Below, piece by piece: positions 1 through 7,728 of a stretch of 64,000 nt of DNA. The position numbers and the translations under genes were made by a program. The DNA lies in contig CAJXUY010000005.1 of NCBI GenBank assembly GCA_913060665.1, positions 1 through 64,000 of the forward strand. Direction: 5' to 3'. How positions within the stretch are numbered: position 1 is the stretch's first letter; each line of letters begins with the position of its first letter. Below the pieces are notes generated by a model. That model worked only from the letters and a program-made list of their open reading frames with translations. It did not search any database and was not told where the DNA came from. This stretch comes from an uncultured Oleiphilaceae bacterium (GTDB lineage: Bacteria > Pseudomonadota > Gammaproteobacteria > Pseudomonadales > Oleiphilaceae).

Positions 1-132
1 AATCGAGAGATCTAAGGTATTTTCAATTAGATGATGAATAGCATGTTCGAAGGTACCTGATTGAAGCTGATCTTGATAATTGATCACAACCATCGAACTT
101 TGATTGTAATCATAGGGTTTGAACTTTGGCAT
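1..132 (-). CDS. IS1182-type transposase, N-terminal part (cut by window edge)
   Basis: The minus strand opens with ATG at 132 and reads MPKFKPYDYNQSSMVVINYQ, then a DQLQSGTFEHAIHHLIENTLDLSI-like stretch, to the window edge. This is the characteristic start of IS1182/IS5-type DDE transposases (DUF772 domain), recalled from the family. Only 44 codons are present, so intactness cannot be judged. It sits at the downstream end of the integron cassette array, and the sequence GGTTTTTCTACAGCCTC near 189-205 may be the terminal inverted repeat of the element. It suggests that an insertion sequence landed at or in the last visible cassette. Confidence 0.72.
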   Translation of the reverse strand, partial: MPKFKPYDYNQSSMVVINYQDQLQSGTFEHAIHHLIENTLDLSI

Positions 133-202
133 CGATAACACTCCGTGTTTGATACCTGTATTTTACCAGATATAGGAGGGGAAAAGAGGTTTTTCTACAG
201 CC

Positions 203-291
203 TCAACGCCTTGCACATGGGCGATTAATAAATGGGGCCAGTCTTTTTTGGCCGTATTTATTAATTGTCCTATGCTGCTTATTGTTAGGTG
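203..291 (-). repeat. attC-like site (degenerate, possibly overlapped by the IS end)
   Basis: A strong inner palindrome (ATTAATAAAT...ATTTATTAAT with GGCCA/TGGCC) is flanked by CAACGCC on the left and GTTAGGT on the right, in the same orientation as the other attC sites. The left core is CAACGCC rather than TAACGCC and may belong to the insertion sequence end, so the left boundary is uncertain. It would terminate a cassette of about 265 bp (292-555) that has no convincing gene on the minus strand. Confidence 0.5.
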
Positions 292-555
292 TGGACGTCA
301 CTTCGGACGTTGACCTTTATTCCAAAGGCTCTTATTCCCGTGATTCACACCCTTTAATTTTTATTCCGCTTCACCCATTTTGCACGAAGGTTGAAGCGAA
401 GAATTTTAAACTCTATTTTCAGTCGTTAATGTGGGATGCCCCACCACTTAAGCGTTTAACTTTACGGCACTTTTAACACTTAACGTTTGCAATGATTTTG
501 GTTCGAACACCTACAAACCTTTGAAATATTCACCATAAATACAAGGATTTAGCAC

Positions 556-674
556 ACCTAACGCCCAGTTAAGGGGTTGACGCTACGGAGGTTTTTTAAA
601 TGTGATAATTGAGCGTAGCGACTCACATTTAAAAAGCCGGAGTAGTGGCAATCCCGCTTGAACTGCTTGTTATA
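556..674 (-). repeat. integron attC site
   Basis: On the plus strand it begins CCTAACGCCC and ends CTTGTTATA, the complementary core sites of an attC read on the minus strand. The interior is a long imperfect hairpin (TTTTTTAAATGTGA.../...TCACATTTAAAAA). Its right end overlaps the stop codon of the 670-957 gene, as is usual for a cassette whose attC follows the gene. Confidence 0.82.
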
Positions 675-957
675 TTTTTTTACCGATAATGCCATTCTTT
701 GACCTGAGTAAGAATAAACTTTTTAGTGAAAGACCTAGAAAAATTAGCCCAAGAATGCTTAGAAAGCCGCAAGCCCCAAAAGGACCAAACAGATAATATA
801 ACCCTCTAGTTGCTAACAGAATAGGCCTAAAATTTTCGTTTGAATTTTCTGATAAAAAATATGGTTCATCAGAGGCAATAGCGAGATATGCCATATAGAA
901 CATAACGAAACTAAGCACTAAAGAGATAATTCTAGATATTAAAGGCAGTGACTTCAT
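670..957 (-). CDS. integron cassette: small membrane protein
   Basis: No family is recognised. It is a 95-residue protein starting MKSLPLISRI, with about three hydrophobic stretches (roughly residues 9-28, 48-63 and 63-82) and a basic C-terminus (RSKNGIIGKKI). An earlier in-frame start at 1017 lies inside the preceding attC and would add an attC-encoded tail, so I chose the ATG at 957. It lies between attC 556-674, which ends its cassette, and attC 965-1045. Expression would need a promoter in the cassette or from upstream on the minus strand. Confidence 0.55.
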   Translation of the reverse strand: MKSLPLISRIISLVLSFVMFYMAYLAIASDEPYFLSENSNENFRPILLATRGLYYLFGPFGACGFLSILGLIFLGLSLKSLFLLRSKNGIIGKKI

Positions 958-964
958 AAGGAAA

Positions 965-1045
965 TATAACGCCAAAATTTTGGGCAAAAACTGTGGAGCG
1001 CCGAAGGCGCGGAGCATTTTTTGTCCTAAACATTTATTGGTTATG
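965..1045 (-). repeat. integron attC site (short type)
   Basis: It runs from TAACGCC at 967 to GGTTATG at 1045, with inner arms GGAGCGCCGAAGGCGCGGAGC and TTTGGGC/TGTCCTAAA. It has the same layout as the sites at 1422-1497 and 5790-5872, which together form one attC subfamily. It ends the cassette carrying the 1041-1403 gene. Confidence 0.85.
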
Positions 1046-1403
1046 TTTTTATTGTAATTCTGGATCTATATTGCTGAATACTGAGGACACTAGCAATTAC
1101 AGGAACACCACAAACCAAAAGTACAAAGTATGCAGGCCCCGGTAGTATAAATACAAAAATGATAATTAAAACATTAACACCTAATACTAATAACCCATTC
1201 AATACCATAAACAATTTTAGTAGATAATTTGGTGCTTTTATAAACATGAATATGATATTTACTAAATAAAGTATGAGTGTGAACAACAATAGAAGCTTAC
1301 TGGTTTCGAGTTCAGGCTCCGTAGCTGGGCTTGGAAGCGAATATAACCACCCCCAAACAACTACAGCTAATATATTGAATACAATGCAAATTTTAAGATT
1401 CAC
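1041..1403 (-). CDS. integron cassette: four-helix membrane protein
   Basis: Unknown family. It has 120 residues, a GTG start at 1403, and four predicted transmembrane stretches (about residues 5-22, 37-54, 62-78 and 80-107), ending in the polar tail QQYRSRITIKT. It is the only gene of its cassette, and its stop reads into the attC. Small multi-pass membrane proteins of unknown role are common in sedentary integrons; nothing here points to a substrate. Confidence 0.6.
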   Translation of the reverse strand: MNLKICIVFNILAVVVWGWLYSLPSPATEPELETSKLLLLFTLILYLVNIIFMFIKAPNYLLKLFMVLNGLLVLGVNVLIIIFVFILPGPAYFVLLVCGVPVIASVLSIQQYRSRITIKT

Positions 1404-1421
1404 TCACACTCCATGAGAACA

Positions 1422-1497
1422 TAACGCCCTAATTTTAGGCAGGTTTGTGGAACGGCGAAGCCGTGGAGCAAAGCTGTCCTAAACATTTGCTGGTTAG
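1422..1497 (-). repeat. integron attC site (short type)
   Basis: TAACGCCC at 1422 pairs with GGTTAGA at 1492-1498. The inner hairpin is GGAACGGCGAAGCCGTGGAGC, with TTAGGC/TGTCCTAAA outside it. It is a close relative of the 965-1045 site. Confidence 0.85.
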
Positions 1498-1784
1498 ATT
1501 TCATCTTCTTCATAGAAAGGAAACCATTCTTTTGGTGTAGGGAATCTTTCTCTATATTGAATGCGCTCATTTTCAGAAATTGTCTCTAAGTAATTACAAA
1601 CAAGTCTTATATGGTCTTCTCCTGCTCCCATCCTCCAGTTTATCGAGTTAGGTTCAGTTTTTGGAAACGCTACCCATGGAGGAAGAGGCAAATAGCCATT
1701 TGTTTTATCATTGAAGTCTAATTCTGCAGCACGTTTTCTTATTTGTGCAAACAATGCCTCTTGTTCTTGAGTAAATTTAGACAC
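1494..1784 (-). CDS. integron cassette: hypothetical acidic protein
   Basis: A 96-residue soluble protein, MSKFTQEQEALFAQIRKRAA, rich in acidic and aromatic residues (PPWVAFP, FPTPKEWFPFYEEDEI). I do not recognise a domain. Its TAA stop lies inside the GTTAGAT core of the attC at 1422-1497, so gene and recombination site are fused in the standard cassette way. No signal peptide or membrane segment is visible. Confidence 0.6.
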   Translation of the reverse strand: MSKFTQEQEALFAQIRKRAAELDFNDKTNGYLPLPPWVAFPKTEPNSINWRMGAGEDHIRLVCNYLETISENERIQYRERFPTPKEWFPFYEEDEI

Positions 1785-1806
1785 GTATTATTTACCATTA
1801 CAAAAA

Positions 1807-1936
1807 TCTAACGCTGCCAACAACGGCAGACTTGTAGTTGTGATTTTTGTGCAAAAATGGCGAAGCCATGCACAAAAAGCGCGGCTGCAAGGCTGTCCAA
1901 ACCACGAAGTGGTTGATGTTGCTTGGCCTTGTTATG
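1807..1936 (-). repeat. integron attC site (long type)
   Basis: The core CTAACGCTGCC at 1808 is matched by GGCCTTGTTATG at 1926-1936. The interior carries TTTTTGTGCAAAAATGGC.../...GCCATGCACAAAAA and GGCTGTCC arms, about 130 bp in all. It ends the cassette encoding the 1932-2342 protein. Confidence 0.82.
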
Positions 1937-2342
1937 CTGTAGTTGATTCAAATTTAACATGGAACTCAAAACTACCAAAATTCCCAAACCCCAAATAACC
2001 ATGGACTAGAAAAGCTTTTTTTAATTCATATTTAATATCTTCTAACACACTTTCAGGAGGTTCAGACTTCTGGAAATAGACGACTGGGTCAATTTGCGAA
2101 GCAACGTGAATTAAATAGAATTCGTTTTTGTAAAAGAAATAGTAGTGCCTCTTTGAACGGCTATGAACAGGGGCAACTAGTAAATAACAATCATTTTCTT
2201 GGTCTACTGCCCACCGTCTATTAGGGCTACTAAAGTATCCCCCTCGAGCCAAAAATTGCTTTTCTACAGTATCAAAACTCTTAGCATCATAAAGAATTTT
2301 ATCTTGAGCTGAGATAGAAATGTCTTCTAATACATAAGTCAT
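1932..2342 (-). CDS. integron cassette: hypothetical protein
   Basis: A 136-residue soluble protein of unknown family, starting MTYVLEDISISAQDKILYDA. It is rich in aromatic residues in the middle (HYYFFYKNEFYLIHVASQ) and looks like one alpha/beta domain. There is no export signal. Size, single-gene cassette and composition resemble immunity-type or small enzyme-like cassette proteins, but that is only an impression. Confidence 0.6.
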   Translation of the reverse strand: MTYVLEDISISAQDKILYDAKSFDTVEKQFLARGGYFSSPNRRWAVDQENDCYLLVAPVHSRSKRHYYFFYKNEFYLIHVASQIDPVVYFQKSEPPESVLEDIKYELKKAFLVHGYLGFGNFGSFEFHVKFESTTA

Positions 2343-2398
2343 AACAATGTTGCTAATTTAATTAAAACCAAACTTGAAACCTTGATATTCGATAAAAG

Positions 2399-2502
2399 CA
2401 TAACGCCCGGCTCACCGAGCAAATTTTTGATGGCGGCTTTTGTGCGTGTTCTTGCACAAAAGGTGACAGCTGAAATTTGTCCGGTGCAGCCGTTTGTTAT
2501 GT
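2399..2502 (-). repeat. integron attC site (VCR-like type)
   Basis: It runs from TAACGCCCGGCTCACCGAGC at 2401 to GCCGTTTGTTATG. The interior AAATTTTTGATGGCGG...GACAGC.GAAATTTGTCCGGTGC forms a long imperfect hairpin, with TTTTGTGCGT/TTGCACAAAA in the loop arms. It is nearly identical to the site at 3871-3976, as expected of a resident superintegron subfamily. Confidence 0.88.
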
Positions 2503-2555
2503 GATTATTTAGTATTAATCACCAATTACCTTGATTTGTGAAGACCTGATATAGT

Positions 2556-3173
2556 TCACCTAACTTTCCTTTCCCACTCAAAGAAAGCTGGAGTTTTAAA
2601 AGAATTCGACATTGTCATAAAATCGCGTTGCGCCTCCTCAAAGTTATTAGGCTTTGATGATGCCGACAACATGATTACCCTATGGTGACTTGAAACATAA
2701 GTCATAGGTTCCAATAGTATTGAAATAATAGCCTTTTGATCTCCAAGTTGATTTGTAGACTCAGCTTCTACCGTAATACTATCTTCAGTTTTTATTATAG
2801 AATGATCAACGCACTCAATACATGCGGTGTAAAAGTGTTCGAATTTTTTTTCAAAAGCAGTAAACATTTCCTGCTTCTTTGAAGGTGACTTAATATTAAT
2901 GTCGCCTAATAAAGCAATTATGAAGAAATATATATCTTTTTGCTTATTATAGAACACAGAGATATTTCCATCTGTATCAGGAAACTGAACGTTTGCGATT
3001 TTTTCGCTGAGTTCCAAAGGAAGTAAGCTATAACCATCAAGAGCCTCAACAGTGTAATTAAACTCATAATTATTATAACGTTTTGATTGTTCATTATATT
3101 GAATTGGTTTAAATGTTGAGCATGATGAAACCAGGATAAAAAGCACTGGGAAAAATATTTTCCTTAAAATCAT
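2556..3173 (-). CDS. integron cassette: putative lipoprotein
   Basis: A 205-residue protein with an N-terminal lipoprotein signal: MILRK, a hydrophobic stretch FFPVLFILV, and the lipobox VSSC ending at residue 18. The mature part holds a possible beta-rich domain and a Cys pair (ACIEC around residue 119). It is probably an envelope protein anchored by a lipid. The domain is not recognised. It occupies its own cassette between attC 2399-2502 and attC 3245-3347. Confidence 0.68.
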   Translation of the reverse strand: MILRKIFFPVLFILVSSCSTFKPIQYNEQSKRYNNYEFNYTVEALDGYSLLPLELSEKIANVQFPDTDGNISVFYNKQKDIYFFIIALLGDINIKSPSKKQEMFTAFEKKFEHFYTACIECVDHSIIKTEDSITVEAESTNQLGDQKAIISILLEPMTYVSSHHRVIMLSASSKPNNFEEAQRDFMTMSNSFKTPAFFEWERKVR

Positions 3174-3244
3174 AATGTTATTCTCTTAATTATCCCCAAT
3201 TCTTGGGAAGTGGATCAGTTAGCTAATTGCGGGGCACTCGGAAA

Positions 3245-3347
3245 CATAACGCTTTGCTAAACGGCTAAATTTGATGGCGTTTTTTTTTGCGTGTTTTTGC
3301 AAAAAAGATGACAGCATATTTTGTCCGTTTGAGCTTCTGGTTAGGCG
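3245..3347 (-). repeat. integron attC site (VCR-like type)
   Basis: From CATAACGCTTTGC at 3245 to GGTTAGGCG at 3347. It shares AAATTTGATGGCGTTTTTTT, GCAAAAAAGATGACAGC and TTTGTCCG with the sites at 2399 and 3871, but the outer arms have diverged. It ends the cassette of the 3352-3855 gene. Confidence 0.85.
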
Positions 3348-3351
3348 ATTT

Positions 3352-3855
3352 TCACGCTGGTAATAGGTGTGATACATTGGCAAACTGCTTGTCTGTTTTT
3401 TGAAGAAAGCTCTGAATCTCATCTGTAGGTACCAAAAAATTGATATCGAACAACCATGCTGGAAGCTCTTCTCCAGTTCCAAAACCACTTTCACCTTCGG
3501 TAGTTTTACCAGAAAATTCCAGTTTTAAACCCTTGGTACTATAGTTTCCTGCTATATGTATGCCCCTGACTCTTCTCGAGTCAACTTCGTTGTCTCCGGG
3601 GTGGCCAAGTGGTCCATGATTAAAGAAACCAACTTCAGTGCCACTGATATCGTACTCAAAATTTTGCACGACAGCACCTTCCGAATAAATCAACATCATA
3701 CTTAGGTTGAATGCACGAATAATCAGTTTCTTACGATTGCGATCGTCGGATAGAAATATAACTCCATTTGAGATATATACAGATACCGTATCGGATTGAT
3801 TTTCGTTATTAACGAGAAATTCACCTTGGAATTTTAATGTTCTTGGTATCACCAT
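3352..3855 (-). CDS. integron cassette: hypothetical protein
   Basis: A 167-residue soluble protein, MVIPRTLKFQGEFLVNNENQ. It alternates hydrophobic and polar residues in a way that suggests a beta-sandwich, with a Gly/Pro loop FFNHGPLGHPGDNE near residue 77. No motif, signal peptide or membrane segment identifies a function. It is a single-gene cassette with its own attC at 3245-3347. Confidence 0.6.
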   Translation of the reverse strand: MVIPRTLKFQGEFLVNNENQSDTVSVYISNGVIFLSDDRNRKKLIIRAFNLSMMLIYSEGAVVQNFEYDISGTEVGFFNHGPLGHPGDNEVDSRRVRGIHIAGNYSTKGLKLEFSGKTTEGESGFGTGEELPAWLFDINFLVPTDEIQSFLQKTDKQFANVSHLLPA

Positions 3856-3870
3856 GAGTTCCTTTATTTG

Positions 3871-3976
3871 CGCCTAACGCCCGGCTCACCGAGCAAATTT
3901 TTGATGGCGGATTTTGTGCGTATTTTTGCACAAAAGGTGACAGCGGAAATTTGTCCGGTGCAGCCGTTTGTTATAT
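3871..3976 (-). repeat. integron attC site (VCR-like type)
   Basis: It begins CGCCTAACGCCCGGCTCACC and ends CAGCCGTTTGTTATA. The interior matches the 2399-2502 site at almost every position. The two near-identical sites, about 1.4 kb apart, are plausible partners for recombination that would excise the two cassettes between them. Confidence 0.88.
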
Positions 3977-3977
3977 T

Positions 3978-4430
3978 TCATTTGTTTAGTACGGATAAGG
4001 GAACTGTAATATCTTTTACCCGATGATCATTTAGGAACTTTTGGCTTGTTGTTATAACCCAGCCATTTTGGTGGCTATTTGCCGCCCCATATTCTTTAGC
4101 AACATCAACTGGTACTTCAACAGCTTTTTTAATGGCACCATTTACCTCAAATAATATTACAACTAAGAAGTCAAAATCCCATGACCGAATAACATTTAAT
4201 TGAGTTGAAGGAGAGCCTTTAATCTTTCGTGATTTTACTTGGTAAAGATAGCCATCAGAAGCTTCTATATCGGCACTAGCGCCAGAAATTTCTAATAGCC
4301 TGCCACCATAATGTTTATGTGCAAGGTATTCAGCATACTCTCCGACGATATTACTTGTACGCCCAAGCGCAGCCGTAAGCTTATTAGAGTATTCGTTGAA
4401 CTTTAGCCATAAATCCTTTACGTCTTCCAT
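3978..4430 (-). CDS. integron cassette: nuclease-fold-like protein (DUF6998-like)
   Basis: A 150-residue protein, MEDVKDLWLKFNEYSNKLTA. The central part reads GEYAEYLAHKHYGG...SGASADIEASDGYLYQVKSR. The order E - D(x)E - QVK resembles the acidic-acidic-QxK arrangement of PD-(D/E)XK nucleases, and the start resembles cassette proteins with a DUF6998-type domain. Fold and activity are inference. Restriction-like proteins are a known component of integron cassettes. It lies between attC 3871-3976 and 4448-4494. Confidence 0.6.
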   Translation of the reverse strand: MEDVKDLWLKFNEYSNKLTAALGRTSNIVGEYAEYLAHKHYGGRLLEISGASADIEASDGYLYQVKSRKIKGSPSTQLNVIRSWDFDFLVVILFEVNGAIKKAVEVPVDVAKEYGAANSHQNGWVITTSQKFLNDHRVKDITVPLSVLNK

Positions 4431-4447
4431 TACACACTCTTTGAAAT

Positions 4448-4494
4448 ATAACGCCGTATTCAGCGGCTTGTCCGCTGCAATGCCTTGTTAAATT
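4448..4494 (-). repeat. integron attC site (minimal)
   Basis: A short site, about 47 bp: TAACGCC at 4449, hairpin CAGCGGCTTGTCCGCTG, then GCCTTGTTAAAT. It has the two core sites and a compact stem but no long variable loop. The end of the FRG-domain gene reads into it. Confidence 0.78.
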
Positions 4495-5767
4495 TGTACT
4501 TGTCGGCAACATACTTTGCTGAATTTTCAATATATGGAAACACTGTGCTTTCATTAATATTCAGCAGATCAAGTTCTTTTAATATTGCAGGCTTGTTAGC
4601 CACTGTAATGCGGGTAACTGTAATTTCCGGCGTCCCTTCCTCATTCATAACCGCATCAAGCCCATACAAAAGAAAGGCTCCGGATTGAGATGAGATACGA
4701 TCGTTACTTTGTTTCCCCTTTACACAAACAATTTTTCTCAGATCAACTGGAATAATTTTCGGCTCGAAATATGGTTTCTCTTCCCTAATAAAGTGAACTA
4801 ATCGTTTTACTGATACTTGATCGTTAAAATTTTCATCCTCCAAGTTGATATTATCCTTTTCTTCTTTTGGAAGCCTAGCCAGATTAGATATACAGCTCGC
4901 AACATCCGAATCAAAATACTTTACCCTATCCCGATTCATTGAAAAAAGAATCACTTCGCCATCTTCTTCAAGTGCGGATTTACATGCGAAATAGAGTGCT
5001 ATCAGCGGGTTTGAAGTTATATCTAACAATCTAGTTGGTAACGAATAGTGTTGCATTCTTACCAGTCTATCCAAAGTATATTCGTCGGACTGGAAGTCTG
5101 CTGAGTTTGAAACAATTAGCTCTCTGTACAGTATGTGCTCGTTATCTAGGTAGAGATAGTTCCCGTCGTCATCTTTTCTGAATAAGGATGGCTCTAACTT
5201 ATATTTATTTTTATTTGAATGGCCTCGATAAAACACTTCATAACCACTTTCTCTTTCAGAGGAAAGAACTTTTCCAATGAAGCCCTGTACCGTTGTTACT
5301 TTGGGATTCGTAGATTTTTTTGCGGGAGGCTTTTCCTGCTTTGTAGGCTCCCGTATTTGCTCTTGATTCAATACGTTAGCAGCTATAAGGCGCTCGAAAA
5401 GATCTTCATCCTTGATCGCCCAATGAGTTCTGTTCATTTCCCAATCGCGTATGTCAAGCAGAGGCGCTATTGGTTTAATAGCTTCGTATGGTATTGGAGG
5501 GATGTTCTCGTCAAATTCAAACTCTATAAGTAGCTTTATTCCCCTTTCTTTAATTGACGTAAATCTGCCAACACGTAGATCTTCTTCATCACCTTCGTAA
5601 GCAAATAAGCAGGGGTACGTCTTTAGCGTTTCAATTAGGCTCGGGCTAAGAGACTTAAAGGCTTCTGCAACAGACTCTGTTGTATATTCCAGGAAACGAC
5701 TTTTATCGTATTCATAGAATGACTCATCCCAAGCGCCTAGTCTTGCAGTTACTAAAAGGTTGTACAT
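4460..5767 (-). CDS. integron cassette: FRG-domain protein, candidate defence protein
   Basis: A 435-residue protein. The C-terminal half contains the hallmarks of an FRG domain: EVFYRGHSNKNKYKLEPSLF near residue 177, and MQHYSLPTRLLDITSNPLIA near residue 242, followed by LYFACKS. FRG domains are of unknown biochemistry and are often found in antiphage loci; that is family knowledge. The N-terminal 135 residues form a separate unrecognised domain, followed by a Lys/Pro-rich linker (KQEKPPAKKSTNPK). The last eight residues lie inside the attC at 4448-4494. It is by far the largest cassette gene of the array. Confidence 0.8.
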   Translation of the reverse strand: MYNLLVTARLGAWDESFYEYDKSRFLEYTTESVAEAFKSLSPSLIETLKTYPCLFAYEGDEEDLRVGRFTSIKERGIKLLIEFEFDENIPPIPYEAIKPIAPLLDIRDWEMNRTHWAIKDEDLFERLIAANVLNQEQIREPTKQEKPPAKKSTNPKVTTVQGFIGKVLSSERESGYEVFYRGHSNKNKYKLEPSLFRKDDDGNYLYLDNEHILYRELIVSNSADFQSDEYTLDRLVRMQHYSLPTRLLDITSNPLIALYFACKSALEEDGEVILFSMNRDRVKYFDSDVASCISNLARLPKEEKDNINLEDENFNDQVSVKRLVHFIREEKPYFEPKIIPVDLRKIVCVKGKQSNDRISSQSGAFLLYGLDAVMNEEGTPEITVTRITVANKPAILKELDLLNINESTVFPYIENSAKYVADKYKFNKALQRTSR

Positions 5768-5789
5768 GCTATGAGGTAGCCCCCGAAAA

Positions 5790-5872
5790 ATTTAACGCCG
5801 CGAACACAGGTGGCAAATATGGAGCGCCGAAGGCGCGTAGTATTTGGCATCCTGTGCTTTGCCTGGTTAGTT
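5790..5872 (-). repeat. integron attC site, last one seen at the 5' side of the array
   Basis: TTTAACGCCG at 5791 and CTGGTTAGTTG at 5862-5872 form the cores, with the inner hairpin GGAGCGCCGAAGGCGCGTAG. In minus-strand order this is the first visible attC. It should end another cassette lying to its right, but no second attC or attI was recognised there, so the array edge is unresolved. Confidence 0.82.
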
Positions 5873-6155
5873 GTGCGGTTGCCTGAGTGGTTATTTAGAA
5901 CGATCCACTCTCCGATCACAACGATTTTAAAATTCTGATCTTTTTGTTTGACCTTCAACTCTCGCTTGATCAAGACAAGAATGATGTTGATTGAAACTTG
6001 TATTCAGCCTCTTTCGAAGTGGCCTTAAACAGAACGGGATATTATACGCCTGTTTGCGTTTGAACAATGTGACGAAAAGAACAGTACATTCAGCCGCACC
6101 CCGTTCACTCAACCCCTCAATCTTCGGGGATTAAAACAACTAACAGCTAATTCTA

Positions 6156-6168
6156 CGACATCATGTCG
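6156..6168. promoter_or_regulatory. palindrome CGACATCATGTCG, operator-like site 1
   Basis: Arms CGACA/TGTCG separated by 3 nt; the symmetry extends to CTACGAC...GTCGTAG. It is one of three sites of the same geometry within 220 bp. The binding factor is unknown. Confidence 0.45.
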
Positions 6169-6266
6169 TAGATTACTTTTTATTTATAAAATCATTTAAA
6201 AACATATAATTTCAATATAAATCAATTTATTAGCTTAACTGTAGAGCGAACCCTTCCCTCAAATCG

Positions 6267-6279
6267 CGACACAATGTCG
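6267..6279. promoter_or_regulatory. palindrome CGACACAATGTCG, operator-like site 2
   Basis: Same arms and spacer length as the sites at 6156 and 6361. Its 12-base core GACACAATGTCG recurs at 29861, upstream of the TonB-dependent receptor gene that starts at 29795. Confidence 0.45.
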
Positions 6280-6360
6280 TAATTTGAAAAACAGTGACAC
6301 CACTCATCAATATAATAGATTCAATATATACAAACACTTATATAGTACAGTTTCAAAAAG

Positions 6361-6373
6361 CGACGTACTGTCG
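6361..6373. promoter_or_regulatory. palindrome CGACGTACTGTCG, operator-like site 3
   Basis: Third member of the cluster, with one mismatch in the arms (CGACG/TGTCG). Centre-to-centre distances between the three sites are about 111 and 94 bp. Confidence 0.4.
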
Positions 6374-7044
6374 TATATCCTGAAGGCTATATTGCTTAAG
6401 AATACCATAACACCCCCTACAAATATGACTGTGAACTGAATCAGAACGTTCATATATTTTACATGTAAAGCTAAATGAGTATAGCTAGCTTGCTTAATCT
6501 ACTTCCCGAGGTACTTATTAGATTCATTGGGTTAAGCATATATAGCAATAGTCCTTACCCTAATCATGCGTTTCCACATTTAGCGACAAGTGTCTATATC
6601 TGTACCCAACCGATCAACACCAATTTAAGCAGTTATATCAAACCAGTCTCCCGCAACACAAACACTAATAACGATATGCCTCACCCACACAGCAACAATT
6701 TTCAGTTATGCAAAAAGACGCCTCACCACTGCAGCAGTTTTGTTAAAAGGTTAAATTGTCAGCCTACTCTCATTGCAAAGCAAGCGGATAGAGCTATTCC
6801 TAAAGCCAATTACTCAGACGGGGTAATGCGGGGTGGTTTTGGGTTGGGCACTTTGATCGTTAAAGAAACCAATCGTTATCGAGTTAAACTGCTGGTTTTG
6901 TAGGTATGTTTTTCTGTGCCCTTTTCAATGATCCATCAATGGACCTTAATACTACCATCCTAACGTTGCTTATAAATGCATTAAGGTGAAATTACGGTAT
7001 CAAAACTACGAGATACTCCACATAAGTTATATAGGTGTATTAGG

Positions 7045-7713
7045 CTAACGCTGAGCTTCACCTTGTAGCGCATGTTTTACCATTACCTGAAGTTGCTCTT
7101 TGGCAACAGAACCTTCTTCAGTGCCCATATCAACATTCAAATAGTCTTCCATACGCCGTTTTAGAAACAACGACAGGCCATTCTCACCCAACTCTTCCAA
7201 TGACGAAATTTGTTGTTTGTTTTCGGTGTTTAGCACCACCAGTTCTAGTGAAAAAAGTTCCAGTGCCTGACCGTTTTGGCTAGCATTTAATGTCGCTTGC
7301 TGAGCTACTTCATCTTGCGCCTCAAAATCCGCCAACTCTTGTTCCATGGTATGAAACACCTCATGAACAGACCATAGATAAAGCCCATCCTCCACTTTGT
7401 CTTCTTCCATCGATTTAAACAGTGGCCAGAGGGTGGTGGCCGCTGGTGTCGGTGATTTTAGAACCAGGCCTTTTTTGTAGGCAGCATCTAAAAACAGCGT
7501 AGCATCAGTTTCATTCACCTTTGCCTGCAACTGACCAAAAACGGTTTCGTATTTTTTTGCACTGAATTGCGCAGGATCGAAATACTCTTTATACGAGCAC
7601 CCCCATATTAAAGACCGTAACACTTCAAACTCGACATCACTCAGTGGAGAAAGTCGATTGGCGACGTACTTTTGGAAGCCTATGTCGTCATCATTATGGG
7701 CATTTGAACTCAT
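7045..7713 (-). CDS. hypothetical helical protein downstream of the beta-propeller gene
   Basis: A 222-residue acidic, mostly helical, cytoplasmic protein, MSSNAHNDDDIGFQKYVANR. No domain is recognised. It starts 15 bp after the stop of the 7729-9105 gene and is on the same strand, so the two are probably co-transcribed. The segment SVHEVFHTMEQELADFEAQ and the C-terminal KRRMEDYLNVDMG are the most distinctive parts. It could be a partner or assembly factor of the beta-propeller protein, but that rests on position only. Confidence 0.65.
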   Translation of the reverse strand: MSSNAHNDDDIGFQKYVANRLSPLSDVEFEVLRSLIWGCSYKEYFDPAQFSAKKYETVFGQLQAKVNETDATLFLDAAYKKGLVLKSPTPAATTLWPLFKSMEEDKVEDGLYLWSVHEVFHTMEQELADFEAQDEVAQQATLNASQNGQALELFSLELVVLNTENKQQISSLEELGENGLSLFLKRRMEDYLNVDMGTEEGSVAKEQLQVMVKHALQGEAQR

Positions 7714-7728
7714 TATTTCTGTTATCTC

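Larger units (their letters stand above)
5873..7044. other. AT-rich intergenic region without a convincing gene
   Basis: About 1.17 kb separates the cassette array from the next gene. I found no integrase, no clear attI and no gene with recognisable protein features. A plus-strand frame at 6475-6903 is open but its translation has a composition unlike its neighbours (runs of Asn, Thr, Pro, His). On the minus strand a TATAAT-like box lies at 6041-6046 with GAACAA-complement (TTGTTC) 15 bp upstream, which could be a weak promoter reading into the cassettes. Three CGAC-5 nt-GTCG palindromes lie at 6156, 6267 and 6361. Confidence 0.6.

Noticed and set aside
282-476. 64-codon plus-strand frame in the first cassette
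   Set aside because: TTG start inside the attC core, opposite to all other cassette genes, and no protein-like features.
6475-6903. 142-codon plus-strand frame in the AT-rich region
   Set aside because: Unusual Asn/Thr/Pro/His-rich composition, no Shine-Dalgarno sequence, no recognisable domain.
5873-7044. Search for an integron integrase or attI
   Set aside because: No tyrosine-recombinase motifs or attI-like core could be seen on either strand.
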